Origin: a virus | Length of the DNA stretch: 28,455 nt | Virus record (IMG/VR): IMGVR_UViG_3300009428_000050 | Coordinates: 1-28,455 of that record | Reading direction: 5' to 3' (one strand) | Shown: positions 7,480-13,563 of the stretch, piece by piece | How positions within the stretch are numbered: position 1 is the stretch's first letter | Layout: every line of letters starts with the position of its first letter | Position numbers and translations under genes: made by a program | Notes under the pieces: generated by a model | Seen by the model: only the letters and a program-made list of their open reading frames with translations | The model's database searches: none | Told to the model about the DNA's origin: nothing

Positions 7480-8112
7480 ATGGCGTTTCCTACCGTTTCT
7501 GGCCCATACGGGCTACGACCACTAAATCTGGTCGGCGGAACCCCCTTCGCAGGGGCAACCCGTCATATGCCCATCGCTTCTGGCTATGCTACTGCTATTT
7601 ATAATGGTGACGTAGTACAGTATAAGAACGATGGTACACTGATAATTACTACCCTACAAAACAACGTTGCACCTGTTGCAGGTGTTGTTGGTGTGTTCTT
7701 GGGTTGTACTTACACTGACCCCAATCTTGGGTATACGCTCTATAGCCAATCTTACCCCGGTAATGTTGCGGCTACAGACATTCGCGCATACGTGTGCGAT
7801 GATCCTAATGCCCTGTTTAAGGTTGTTAACTGTGCGACTGCAGCAGCAAACGGCGCAGCGGGTGGATTGCTTCCAGCGTTTAAAGCTCGTACCAATTCAA
7901 TCTCTAAGAACGCAGAGCTTGTATTGAACACAGGTGTAACCGCTTCTGGAAACAGTCGTATGGGTGTCTTTATCAACAACGTGGCAACCGCATTGCCAAT
8001 GACCGTTGTAGATATGGTTGAAGGCACAGATAACGCTGCAGGGGAATCAGTAGAATTTATTGTTAAATTCACCGCTGGCTACCACCGTTATACTCATACT
8101 GTTGGTGTTTAA
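7480..8112 (+). CDS. Putative capsid decoration-like protein
   Basis: This 210-aa β-rich protein starts MAFPTVSGPYGLRPLNLVGG, with ASGYATAIYNGDVVQYKNDG near 33-52 and GVFLGCTYTDP near 70-80. It ends in a FTAGYHRYTHTVGV tail. The pattern, a small β-protein with an SGYATxIxNGDVV block directly before the capsid gene, is one I recognise from many marine phages, where it is annotated as structural or decoration. It has a strong TTAGGAG Shine-Dalgarno, and the stop TAA runs into the next gene's AAGGAG. A decoration role is inferred. Confidence 0.65.
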   Translation: MAFPTVSGPYGLRPLNLVGGTPFAGATRHMPIASGYATAIYNGDVVQYKNDGTLIITTLQNNVAPVAGVVGVFLGCTYTDPNLGYTLYSQSYPGNVAATDIRAYVCDDPNALFKVVNCATAAANGAAGGLLPAFKARTNSISKNAELVLNTGVTASGNSRMGVFINNVATALPMTVVDMVEGTDNAAGESVEFIVKFTAGYHRYTHTVGV

Positions 8113-8126
8113 GGAGTTAACATAAC

Positions 8127-9035
8127 ATGGCAATTTCACGCGCCCAGCTACTAAAAGAGCTGCTTCCGGGCCTAAACGCACTGTTTGGGTTGGAATATGC
8201 AAAGTACGGTGAAGAACACACCGAAATCTTTGAAAACGAGTCCTCAGATAGAAGTTTTGAGGAAGAAACAAAATTGAGTGGATTTTCCGCTGCACCTGTC
8301 AAAAACGAAGGTTCTGCCATCGAATATGACAACGCACAGGAAGCATGGTCTGCTCGTTATACGCACGAGACTGTGGCAATGGGTTTCTCAATCACTGAGG
8401 AAGCTATTGAGGATAACCTGTACGATTCTCTATCGGCTCGTTATACTAAAGCACTAGCTCGCGCTATGGCATACACCAAGCAAGTTAAAGCTGCGTCTAT
8501 CATCAACAATGCGTTTGCCGCAGGAGTCACTTATGGTGACGGGCAACCTCTTTGTTCGACAGCGCACCCGCTTGTTTCTGGTGGCACTAACTCAAACCGT
8601 CCTACAGTTGCGGCTGATCTGAATGAAACCTCGCTAGAAGCGGCTATTATTCAGATTGCAGGCTGGACTGACGAACGTAGTTTGTTGATTGCTGCACGCC
8701 CACGTAAACTGGTCATTCCACCTGCCCTGCAATTCGTTGCAACACGGCTTTTGGACACTGATGGTCGCGTAGGCACCGCAGATAACGATATCAACGCTCT
8801 GCGTAACAACGGTTCGATCCCAGAAGGTTATGCTGTCAATCACTACCTGACAGACATTAACGCATGGTTCCTGATGACAGACGTTCCTAACGGGTTGAAG
8901 CACTTCACCCGTACCCCAATGTCTACATCTATGGATGCGGATTTTGATACTGGAAACAGTCGTTATAAAGCTCGTGAGCGTTATAGCTTCGGTGTATCTG
9001 ATCCACTGGGTATCTTTGGTTCTCCCGGCGCATAA
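8127..9035 (+). CDS. Major capsid protein (HK97-type fold)
   Basis: This is likely the main shell subunit. It is 302 aa, without an obvious N-terminal scaffold extension, which fits a separate scaffold gene. The sequence contains ARYTHETVAMGFSITEEAIE, YGDGQPLCSTAHPLVSGG and a late β-region around LVIPPALQFVATRLL, typical of capsid proteins related to the Mu gpT/marine podovirus group. It is preceded by AAGGAG at ideal spacing and followed by a strong terminator, fitting a highly expressed last gene of the head operon. Confidence 0.85.
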   Translation: MAISRAQLLKELLPGLNALFGLEYAKYGEEHTEIFENESSDRSFEEETKLSGFSAAPVKNEGSAIEYDNAQEAWSARYTHETVAMGFSITEEAIEDNLYDSLSARYTKALARAMAYTKQVKAASIINNAFAAGVTYGDGQPLCSTAHPLVSGGTNSNRPTVAADLNETSLEAAIIQIAGWTDERSLLIAARPRKLVIPPALQFVATRLLDTDGRVGTADNDINALRNNGSIPEGYAVNHYLTDINAWFLMTDVPNGLKHFTRTPMSTSMDADFDTGNSRYKARERYSFGVSDPLGIFGSPGA

Positions 9036-9057
9036 GCTGAGGAAAACTTGTTACAGG

Positions 9058-9093
9058 AGGGGCAGCTTAGGTTGCCCCTTTTCTTTTGTTTTA
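9058..9093 (+). terminator. Intrinsic terminator after the capsid gene
   Basis: The perfect 7 bp stem AGGGGCA (9058-9064)/TGCCCCT (9073-9079) encloses an 8-base loop and runs straight into a T-rich tract (TTTTCTTTTGTTTT). It lies 23 bases after the capsid stop codon. Confidence 0.85.
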
Positions 9094-9100
9094 TTGTGTG

Positions 9101-9139
9101 TATACTCTAGGCACCCCTGACAGCCGTAATATGCGGCTG
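9101..9139 (+). promoter_or_regulatory. Possible promoter -10 and 5' leader hairpin after the terminator
   Basis: TATACT (9101-9106) is a good -10, but no convincing -35 exists at 16-18 bp. Downstream, CAGCCG (9121-9126) pairs with CGGCTG (9134-9139) around a 7-base loop, just before the AGGAG at 9154-9158. If transcription restarts here, the hairpin sits at the mRNA's 5' end. It has no T-run and so is not a terminator. Confidence 0.35.
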
Positions 9140-9164
9140 ACACTTGCCACGACAGGAGATATTC

Positions 9165-9647
9165 ATGGCTAATACAACTTTTTCAGGCCCAATTCGGGCT
9201 GGCACTATCCGCGATACAACTGGAACAACTGTAGGGACTAACGTAGCTAACGTTGGTCAAGTTGTTATGGTGCAATCAATTATGATTGATGCTGAAATAG
9301 CAGCGGGTACACTCGCATTTAATGTTGGTGTAATTCCTAAAAATTCACAACTACTAACCGCTACAATTAGAGTTAGTATAGTCAGCAATGCTGGTGGCGC
9401 GGCTACTGTTTCAGTGGGTAAAACCGGTTCGGCGCAGTATTTGATCGCAAACACTAGCATTAAAGCTCTTGGAGAAACTTCATCCATTGCTAATGGTGCT
9501 TTGGATGAAGCAGATCGTTTTGATTCTGACACTCAGATTACAGCAACGCTAATTTCTGCTGGAGCTACTGCAACGACAGGTCAGGTTACGGTTACATTTA
9601 CTTATGTGCAAGCCAACAACCTACGAGATGGGTTAGTAATAGCTTAA
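9165..9647 (+). CDS. β-rich virion protein, unknown exact role
   Basis: This 160-aa protein starts MANTTFSGPIRAGTIRDTTG and is dominated by short Gly/Ala/Thr/Val strands (GTLAFNVGVIP, TATIRVSIVSNAGGAATVSV, QVTVTFTYVQA). The composition is typical of β-sandwich head or tail appendage proteins. ATG 9165 is chosen over the upstream in-frame start at 9144 because AGGAG lies 6 bases before it. The gene is the first after the capsid terminator. I do not recognise a named family. Confidence 0.7.
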   Translation: MANTTFSGPIRAGTIRDTTGTTVGTNVANVGQVVMVQSIMIDAEIAAGTLAFNVGVIPKNSQLLTATIRVSIVSNAGGAATVSVGKTGSAQYLIANTSIKALGETSSIANGALDEADRFDSDTQITATLISAGATATTGQVTVTFTYVQANNLRDGLVIA

Positions 9648-9667
9648 TAGGGCTAAGGAGTAAGTAG

Positions 9668-9952
9668 ATGGCTGCTAATTTAGTACGAGCGTTTAACTTT
9701 GCCACAGGCGATACTGCGGCCCTTGTTGGACCTAACCGCGCCCGGATTCTTGGTGTGTTGGTTAACGCCGCCGCCGCTTGCACGTTCCAGTTACGTAATG
9801 GCACTGCCACTGGAGATATACTGTTAGACCTTACACTGCCTACAGGTTGGAACGATGTATATATCCCTGCTGACGGTATCCTAGCCACAGACGGTTGTTT
9901 TGTAGCTGCTTTAACCGGAGCAGGAAATAAAATAACCGTAATACTGGAGTAA
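9668..9952 (+). CDS. Small β-rich virion protein
   Basis: This 94-residue protein (MAANLVRAFNFATGDTAALV..., ending NKITVILE) contains alternating hydrophobic strands and Gly/Asn turns. It resembles a small jelly-roll or β-sandwich decoration protein. It is preceded by AAGGAG with 7-base spacing. Its stop codon overlaps the Shine-Dalgarno region of the next gene. The function is inferred only from composition and place. Confidence 0.65.
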   Translation: MAANLVRAFNFATGDTAALVGPNRARILGVLVNAAAACTFQLRNGTATGDILLDLTLPTGWNDVYIPADGILATDGCFVAALTGAGNKITVILE

Positions 9953-9956
9953 TCTT

Positions 9957-10265
9957 GTGCGGTCATATTTTAAAAAGGGTGGGGGAGTAAAATCCCCTGC
10001 TTGGACACGTAAAGCAGGCAAGAGTGAGTCCGGTGGACTCAATGCAAAAGGTGTTGCTAGTTACCGAAAGGCTAACCCCGGCAGTAAGTTAAAGACTGCG
10101 GTAACTACAAAACCTAGTAAGCTTAAAAAAGGGTCTAAGGCCGCAAATCGGCGTAAGTCTTTCTGCGCCCGTATGTCGGGTATGAAGAAACGCAATACAA
10201 GTTCTAAGACGGCTAACGATCCAGATAGCCGTATTAACAAGAGTTTACGTAAATGGAATTGTTAG
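9957..10265 (+). CDS. Small basic marine-phage protein (DUF6321-like)
   Basis: This 102-aa, very Lys/Arg/Ser-rich protein starts at GTG 9957 behind GGAG (7 bases). Two blocks stand out: KSPAWTRKAGKSESGGLNAK near the N-terminus, and RRKSFCARMSGMKKR followed by DPDSRINKSLRKWNC at the C-terminus. I associate this C-terminal block with a widespread phage family of unknown function (DUF6321, named from memory). The charge suggests nucleic-acid binding. It begins a run of tiny basic genes. Confidence 0.72.
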   Translation: MRSYFKKGGGVKSPAWTRKAGKSESGGLNAKGVASYRKANPGSKLKTAVTTKPSKLKKGSKAANRRKSFCARMSGMKKRNTSSKTANDPDSRINKSLRKWNC

Positions 10266-10275
10266 GAGTTACACT

Positions 10276-10626
10276 ATGGACGAGATGAAAAAAGGTATGG
10301 CTAATGTACGCCCTAAGCTACGTCCCGAAAATATAGGTGGGCCGGGTGAAAGTACTCGCGGGGTACTGGGGGACCAAGGTTCCGCATCGCAGATGGCTGA
10401 AATGATGGCTAAAAAGAAAAAACAAAAAATGGCTAGACAAAATTCTATGGTCGAAGCGCGCGAAGGTATGCCTAGCCCTGACGATAAGAATAACAAAGCC
10501 AAGGCTATGCTCCAAAATATGAGTGTGGGTATGAACATGGGCGGCAAAGTACCCGGATATTCTCAGGGTAAAATGGTTCGTGGCTACGGTAAAGCCCGAG
10601 GTGCTAAAGCTTGTAAGATGCGTTAA
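10276..10626 (+). CDS. Small Met/Lys-rich protein with GGKVxGY...RGYGKAR tail
   Basis: This 116-aa protein is rich in Met and Lys (AEMMAKKKKQKMARQNSM) and has a C-terminal GGKVPGYSQGKMVRGYGKAR block ending KACKMR. I recall that tail from small proteins of many marine phages, with unknown function. It is preceded by a TAG stop fused to AGGAG, and its own stop overlaps the next ATG (TAATG). Nucleic-acid or capsid-interior binding is a guess from charge. Confidence 0.7.
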   Translation: MDEMKKGMANVRPKLRPENIGGPGESTRGVLGDQGSASQMAEMMAKKKKQKMARQNSMVEAREGMPSPDDKNNKAKAMLQNMSVGMNMGGKVPGYSQGKMVRGYGKARGAKACKMR

Positions 10627-10808
10627 TGCGTAGGTATTACAAATCCAGTGGGTGTGGGTGTTCTTCCTGTAGCGGTAAAGGCTACAAGGAGGGCGGCACA
10701 GTTAAGGATGATTGCTACCGTAAAGTAAAGGCCTCGTATAAGGTTTTTCCTAGCGCGTATGCAAGTGGTGCCATAGCAAAGTGTAGGAAGAAGAAAGGCG
10801 GTAAATAA
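10626..10808 (+). CDS. Tiny Cys/Lys-rich phage protein
   Basis: This 60-aa protein has an N-terminal CGCSSCSGK cluster and the block CYRKVKASYKVFPSAYASGA followed by IAKCRKKKGGK. I recognise the second block as recurrent in marine phage small proteins, sometimes as the C-terminus of longer ones. Five Cys residues could bind metal, but no clean zinc-finger spacing is visible. It is coupled on both sides by TAATG overlaps. Function unknown. Confidence 0.7.
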   Translation: MRRYYKSSGCGCSSCSGKGYKEGGTVKDDCYRKVKASYKVFPSAYASGAIAKCRKKKGGK

Positions 10809-11086
10809 TGGCTGTTCGTAAGACAGCAAAGGGAGCCGCCTTAAAACGTTGGTTTAAAGAGGATTGGAAAGACGTCCGCACAGGTAAAGAGTGTGGTCGG
10901 CAGGAGGGCGAGAAACGCGGTACACCGTACTGCAGGCCGTCTAAGCGCGTATCTAGCAAGACTCCTAAAACTAGCAGTGAAATGACAAAAACAGAGAAAA
11001 GTAAACGTATAGCGCAGAAAAAACGTTTAGGTCAGCCTGCGGGAAAACCTAAGCGTGTAGCCCCTGCAAAAAGGCGTAAGACATGA
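10808..11086 (+). CDS. Small basic protein with KRWFKEDWKDV...PYCRPSKRVSSKTP block
   Basis: This 92-aa protein has a conserved-looking N-terminal half (LKRWFKEDWKDVRTGKECGR, then GTPYCRPSKRVSSKTPKT) and a simple Lys/Arg-rich tail (KRVAPAKRRKT). Similar short segments occur in marine phages and large DNA viruses (possibly DUF5872, from memory and unchecked). The tail looks histone-like. It overlaps the next gene by the 4-base ATGA, so it is expressed together with the head-tail adaptor gene. Confidence 0.7.
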   Translation: MAVRKTAKGAALKRWFKEDWKDVRTGKECGRQEGEKRGTPYCRPSKRVSSKTPKTSSEMTKTEKSKRIAQKKRLGQPAGKPKRVAPAKRRKT

Positions 11087-11772
11087 CAACATCGGGAACC
11101 ACCGCGTTCAATATGGACTTCACGGAAATTGCTGAAGAAGCATGGGAACGTGCGGGGCGTGAGCTTCGCAGTGGTTATGATTTACGCACCGCGCGGCGAT
11201 CCATGAATCTAATGACAATTGAGTGGCAGAACCGCGGCATAAATATGTGGACTATTGATTCCGGCACTGTAAATTTAGTAAAAGGTACTTCTAGATACTC
11301 CTTACCACTAGATACTATTGATTTAATGGAACATCAAATACGTACTAATTCTGGTAACGCCAGCACACAATCGGACTTAACCATAAGCAGGATAAGTGTA
11401 TCCACGTATTCTTCTATACCTAACAAGTTAACAGAAGGGCGACCTATACAGTTATATGTAGAACGCTTGCGTGCCGAGCCGCATGTTAACTTGTGGCCTG
11501 TACCAGACAATAACAATTACACGTTATACTACTGGCGTATGCGCCGTATCCAAGATGCGGGAGCTGGAGCGGAAACTGCGGATATGCCGTTTCGGTTTCT
11601 ACCATGTCTTGTGTCGGGGTTAGCGTATCATATAGCCGCAAAGGTTCCTGAGTTAGTTCAACGCGTTCCTATGCTAAAAGAAATGTATGACGAACAATTT
11701 AACCTCGCCGCGGGGGAAGATAGAGAAAAAACAAACGCTCGTTTTGTGCCTAGAATAGGTAGGATCGGGTAA
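11083..11772 (+). CDS. Putative head-tail adaptor/connector protein
   Basis: This 229-aa protein contains EIAEEAWERAGRELRSGYDL and MTIEWQNRGINMWTIDSG, then β-rich segments and PHVNLWPVPDNNNYTLYYW (about 126-144). A C-terminal helical region includes AGEDREKTNARFVPRIGRIG. This helical bundle followed by a WPVPD strand region is a pattern I associate with podoviral connector proteins that dock below the portal (P22 gp4/T7 gp11-like roles). Another gene with a similar layout follows at 12493, so the exact division of labour is unclear. Confidence 0.6.
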   Translation: MTTSGTTAFNMDFTEIAEEAWERAGRELRSGYDLRTARRSMNLMTIEWQNRGINMWTIDSGTVNLVKGTSRYSLPLDTIDLMEHQIRTNSGNASTQSDLTISRISVSTYSSIPNKLTEGRPIQLYVERLRAEPHVNLWPVPDNNNYTLYYWRMRRIQDAGAGAETADMPFRFLPCLVSGLAYHIAAKVPELVQRVPMLKEMYDEQFNLAAGEDREKTNARFVPRIGRIG

Positions 11773-12140
11773 TGGGCGCTAGGTTTGCTTCTTCTAAAAA
11801 CGCGTTAGGTATGTGCGATGTGTGTGGGTTCCAATACAGGCTACGTGAATTACGTGCGTTGTTTGTTAAAACCCGTAATACAAACCTTCGCGCGTGTAGA
11901 GAATGTTGGAACCCTAGCCATCCACAACTTATGCTTGGGGATAAACCTGTTAACGATCCTCAAGCTATTCGTGACCCTAGACCAGATACAAGTTTAGGCC
12001 TTACAGGTACAAACAGTAGCAGAAATGTGCAGTGGGGGTGGAATCCCGTAGGTTTTTCTACGTCACCCTATTTTCTACTACCTAATAATTTACTGTGTAC
12101 TACTGCACTTGGGCAGGTTACCATAACCACTAATACTTAG
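11772..12140 (+). CDS. Zinc-ribbon-like small phage protein
   Basis: This 122-aa protein has two CxxC pairs, C15-x2-C18 (CDVCGF) and C42-x2-C45 (CRECW), 24 residues apart, typical of a zinc ribbon. The C-terminal part is polar and ends in a strand-like TTALGQVTITTNT. Its ATG overlaps the previous stop (TAATG), and its TAG stop starts the next Shine-Dalgarno. Zinc-ribbon proteins next to adaptor genes are seen in phages of this type, but I know no function. Structural or nucleic-acid binding are both possible. Confidence 0.65.
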   Translation: MGARFASSKNALGMCDVCGFQYRLRELRALFVKTRNTNLRACRECWNPSHPQLMLGDKPVNDPQAIRDPRPDTSLGLTGTNSSRNVQWGWNPVGFSTSPYFLLPNNLLCTTALGQVTITTNT

Positions 12141-12149
12141 GAGTTTACT

Positions 12150-12335
12150 ATGAAAGCTAATAAAGATTCAAATGTCTTTGGGATGAAGGCGGTCAAAGTA
12201 CACAAAGATAAAGGTGTATACCCCTGTCCTGAAGCGCCAAAGCCAGATATGAGCAATGTAAAGACCAGCGGAATTAAAGTTCGTGGTACAGGAGCAGCTA
12301 CAAAAGGTTTAATGGCTCGCGGTCCTATGGGGTAA
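12150..12335 (+). CDS. Tiny phage protein with RGTGAATKGLxARGPMG tail
   Basis: This 61-aa protein is Lys/Gly-rich and ends KVRGTGAATKGLMARGPMG, a C-terminal block I have seen in many small marine phage proteins. It has an excellent TAGGAG Shine-Dalgarno and is followed 3 bases later by another tiny gene. Function unknown; it is basic and probably disordered. Confidence 0.68.
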   Translation: MKANKDSNVFGMKAVKVHKDKGVYPCPEAPKPDMSNVKTSGIKVRGTGAATKGLMARGPMG

Positions 12336-12338
12336 GCT

Positions 12339-12491
12339 ATGCGTAAACGTATCACACAACAGCAGAAAGCTGCGCTTAAAAAACATGCACCACATCATTC
12401 TAAAAAACATATGGATGATATGAAAAAGGCTATGCGTGAGGGTGAGACGTTTACAGAGGCGCATAAAAAAGCGAAAAAGATAGGTACGTGA
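12339..12491 (+). CDS. Tiny 50-aa basic protein
   Basis: A 50-codon frame starting ATG 12339 (MRKRITQQQKAALKKHAPHH..., ending AHKKAKKIGT) fills the gap between two clear genes exactly. About a third of residues are Lys or Arg, with several His. I recall a family of about 50-aa proteins of this form (QQxAALKxH...KKHMxxM) in marine phages. It lies 3 bases after the preceding stop and 1 base before the next ATG. Function unknown. Confidence 0.65.
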   Translation: MRKRITQQQKAALKKHAPHHSKKHMDDMKKAMREGETFTEAHKKAKKIGT

Positions 12492-12492
12492 T

Positions 12493-13122
12493 ATGAACTA
12501 TACCGATCTAAAAACTAACATTGAAGACATTTGCGCGATGACTTTTGAGGACGCGCAGTTAGCGTTGTTTGTACAACAAGCAGAGCAAAACATATATAAT
12601 TATGTTCAAATACCCGCGCTACGTAAAAATGTTACTGGATCATTAACAATTGACAGTAAATATCTTACTGTACCTAGTGATTTTTTATGGAGTTATAGTA
12701 TTGCGATAGAAACCGCAACGGACACATGGGCATTTTTAATTAACAAGGATGTTAATTTTATGCGTGAGGCTTACCCAAACTCTTCTGTAACTGGTGTACC
12801 AAAACACTACGCTTATTTTGACGCCACTAATTTTATATTAGCACCTACGCCCAGTGTAGCCTACAGTGTGGAGTTGCATTATGGATATTATCCAGAATCT
12901 ATTGTAACTGCGGGGAATACGTGGCTTGGTGACGAGTTTGATTCTGCGCTGCTAAATGGGGCGCTAGTTGAAGCTATACGCTTTATGAAAGGTGAAGAAG
13001 ATATGGTTGTTATGTATGATAAATTGTTTAGTCAAGCAATGGTACTTCTAAAACAGCTTGGCGATGGGAAACTACGCGAAGACGCGTATCGTTCAGGGCA
13101 ACCTCGTGTGCCAGTGAAGTAG
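12493..13122 (+). CDS. Putative adaptor/head-closure protein
   Basis: This 209-aa protein starts MNYTDLKTNIEDICAMTFED, has an N-terminal helical pair (AQLALFVQQAEQNIYNYVQI), a β core (SLTIDSKYLTVPSDFL; KHYAYFDATNFILAPTPSVA) and a C-terminal helix that includes ALLNGALVEAIRFMKGEEDM. This is the typical order of podoviral adaptor proteins of the SU10/T7-gp11 type (family name from memory). Position before the fibre genes fits. It probably forms a ring between portal and nozzle. Confidence 0.65.
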   Translation: MNYTDLKTNIEDICAMTFEDAQLALFVQQAEQNIYNYVQIPALRKNVTGSLTIDSKYLTVPSDFLWSYSIAIETATDTWAFLINKDVNFMREAYPNSSVTGVPKHYAYFDATNFILAPTPSVAYSVELHYGYYPESIVTAGNTWLGDEFDSALLNGALVEAIRFMKGEEDMVVMYDKLFSQAMVLLKQLGDGKLREDAYRSGQPRVPVK

Positions 13123-13131
13123 GAAAATACT

Positions 13132-13563
13132 ATGTCCATAACTCAATCCATGTGTACCTCGTTCAAGAAAGCACTTCTTGATGGAGAGATGGACTTTAGT
13201 TCCAACACAGCGCAAACGTTTTATATTGCTCTCTACACCGAAGACGCAGAGTTAGATGCTGATACTCAAGTGTATACAAATACTAATGAAGTAGTTGGTA
13301 CAGCATACGTATCGGGAGGAAAACTATTAACCATATCGCAAGTACCTATTACTAGCGGCACTACGGCGTACATAAACTTTGGCGATGTTACGTGGTTTTC
13401 TTCAACAATTACTGCCCGAGGGGCCCTAATATATAGAGCAGCGCCGTCAAATGCTGCTGTCGCGGTACTCGATTTTGGTTCCAATAAATCAACTACAGGC
13501 GCTAATTTTGTTATAGATTTTCCAACTACCGGAGTTAATACTGCATTAGTGAGAGTGCTGTAA
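13132..13563 (+). CDS. Conserved β-rich virion protein
   Basis: This 143-aa protein starts MSITQSMCTSFKKALLDGEM and contains YIALYTEDAELDADTQVYTN, ITARGALIYRAAP and AVAVLDFG near the C-terminus. I recognise this pattern (CxSFK..LL.G at the start, TxARGALIY later) from a very common phage structural family without a proven role. It is usually next to tail-fibre genes, as here. It is preceded by GTAGGAAAATACTATG, an initiation leader shared exactly with the gene at 18784, and overlaps the fibre gene (TAATG). Confidence 0.7.
   Translation: MSITQSMCTSFKKALLDGEMDFSSNTAQTFYIALYTEDAELDADTQVYTNTNEVVGTAYVSGGKLLTISQVPITSGTTAYINFGDVTWFSSTITARGALIYRAAPSNAAVAVLDFGSNKSTTGANFVIDFPTTGVNTALVRVL

Noticed and set aside
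9121-9139. Second intrinsic terminator
   Set aside because: The hairpin is good but is followed by GACACTTGCC, with no T-run.
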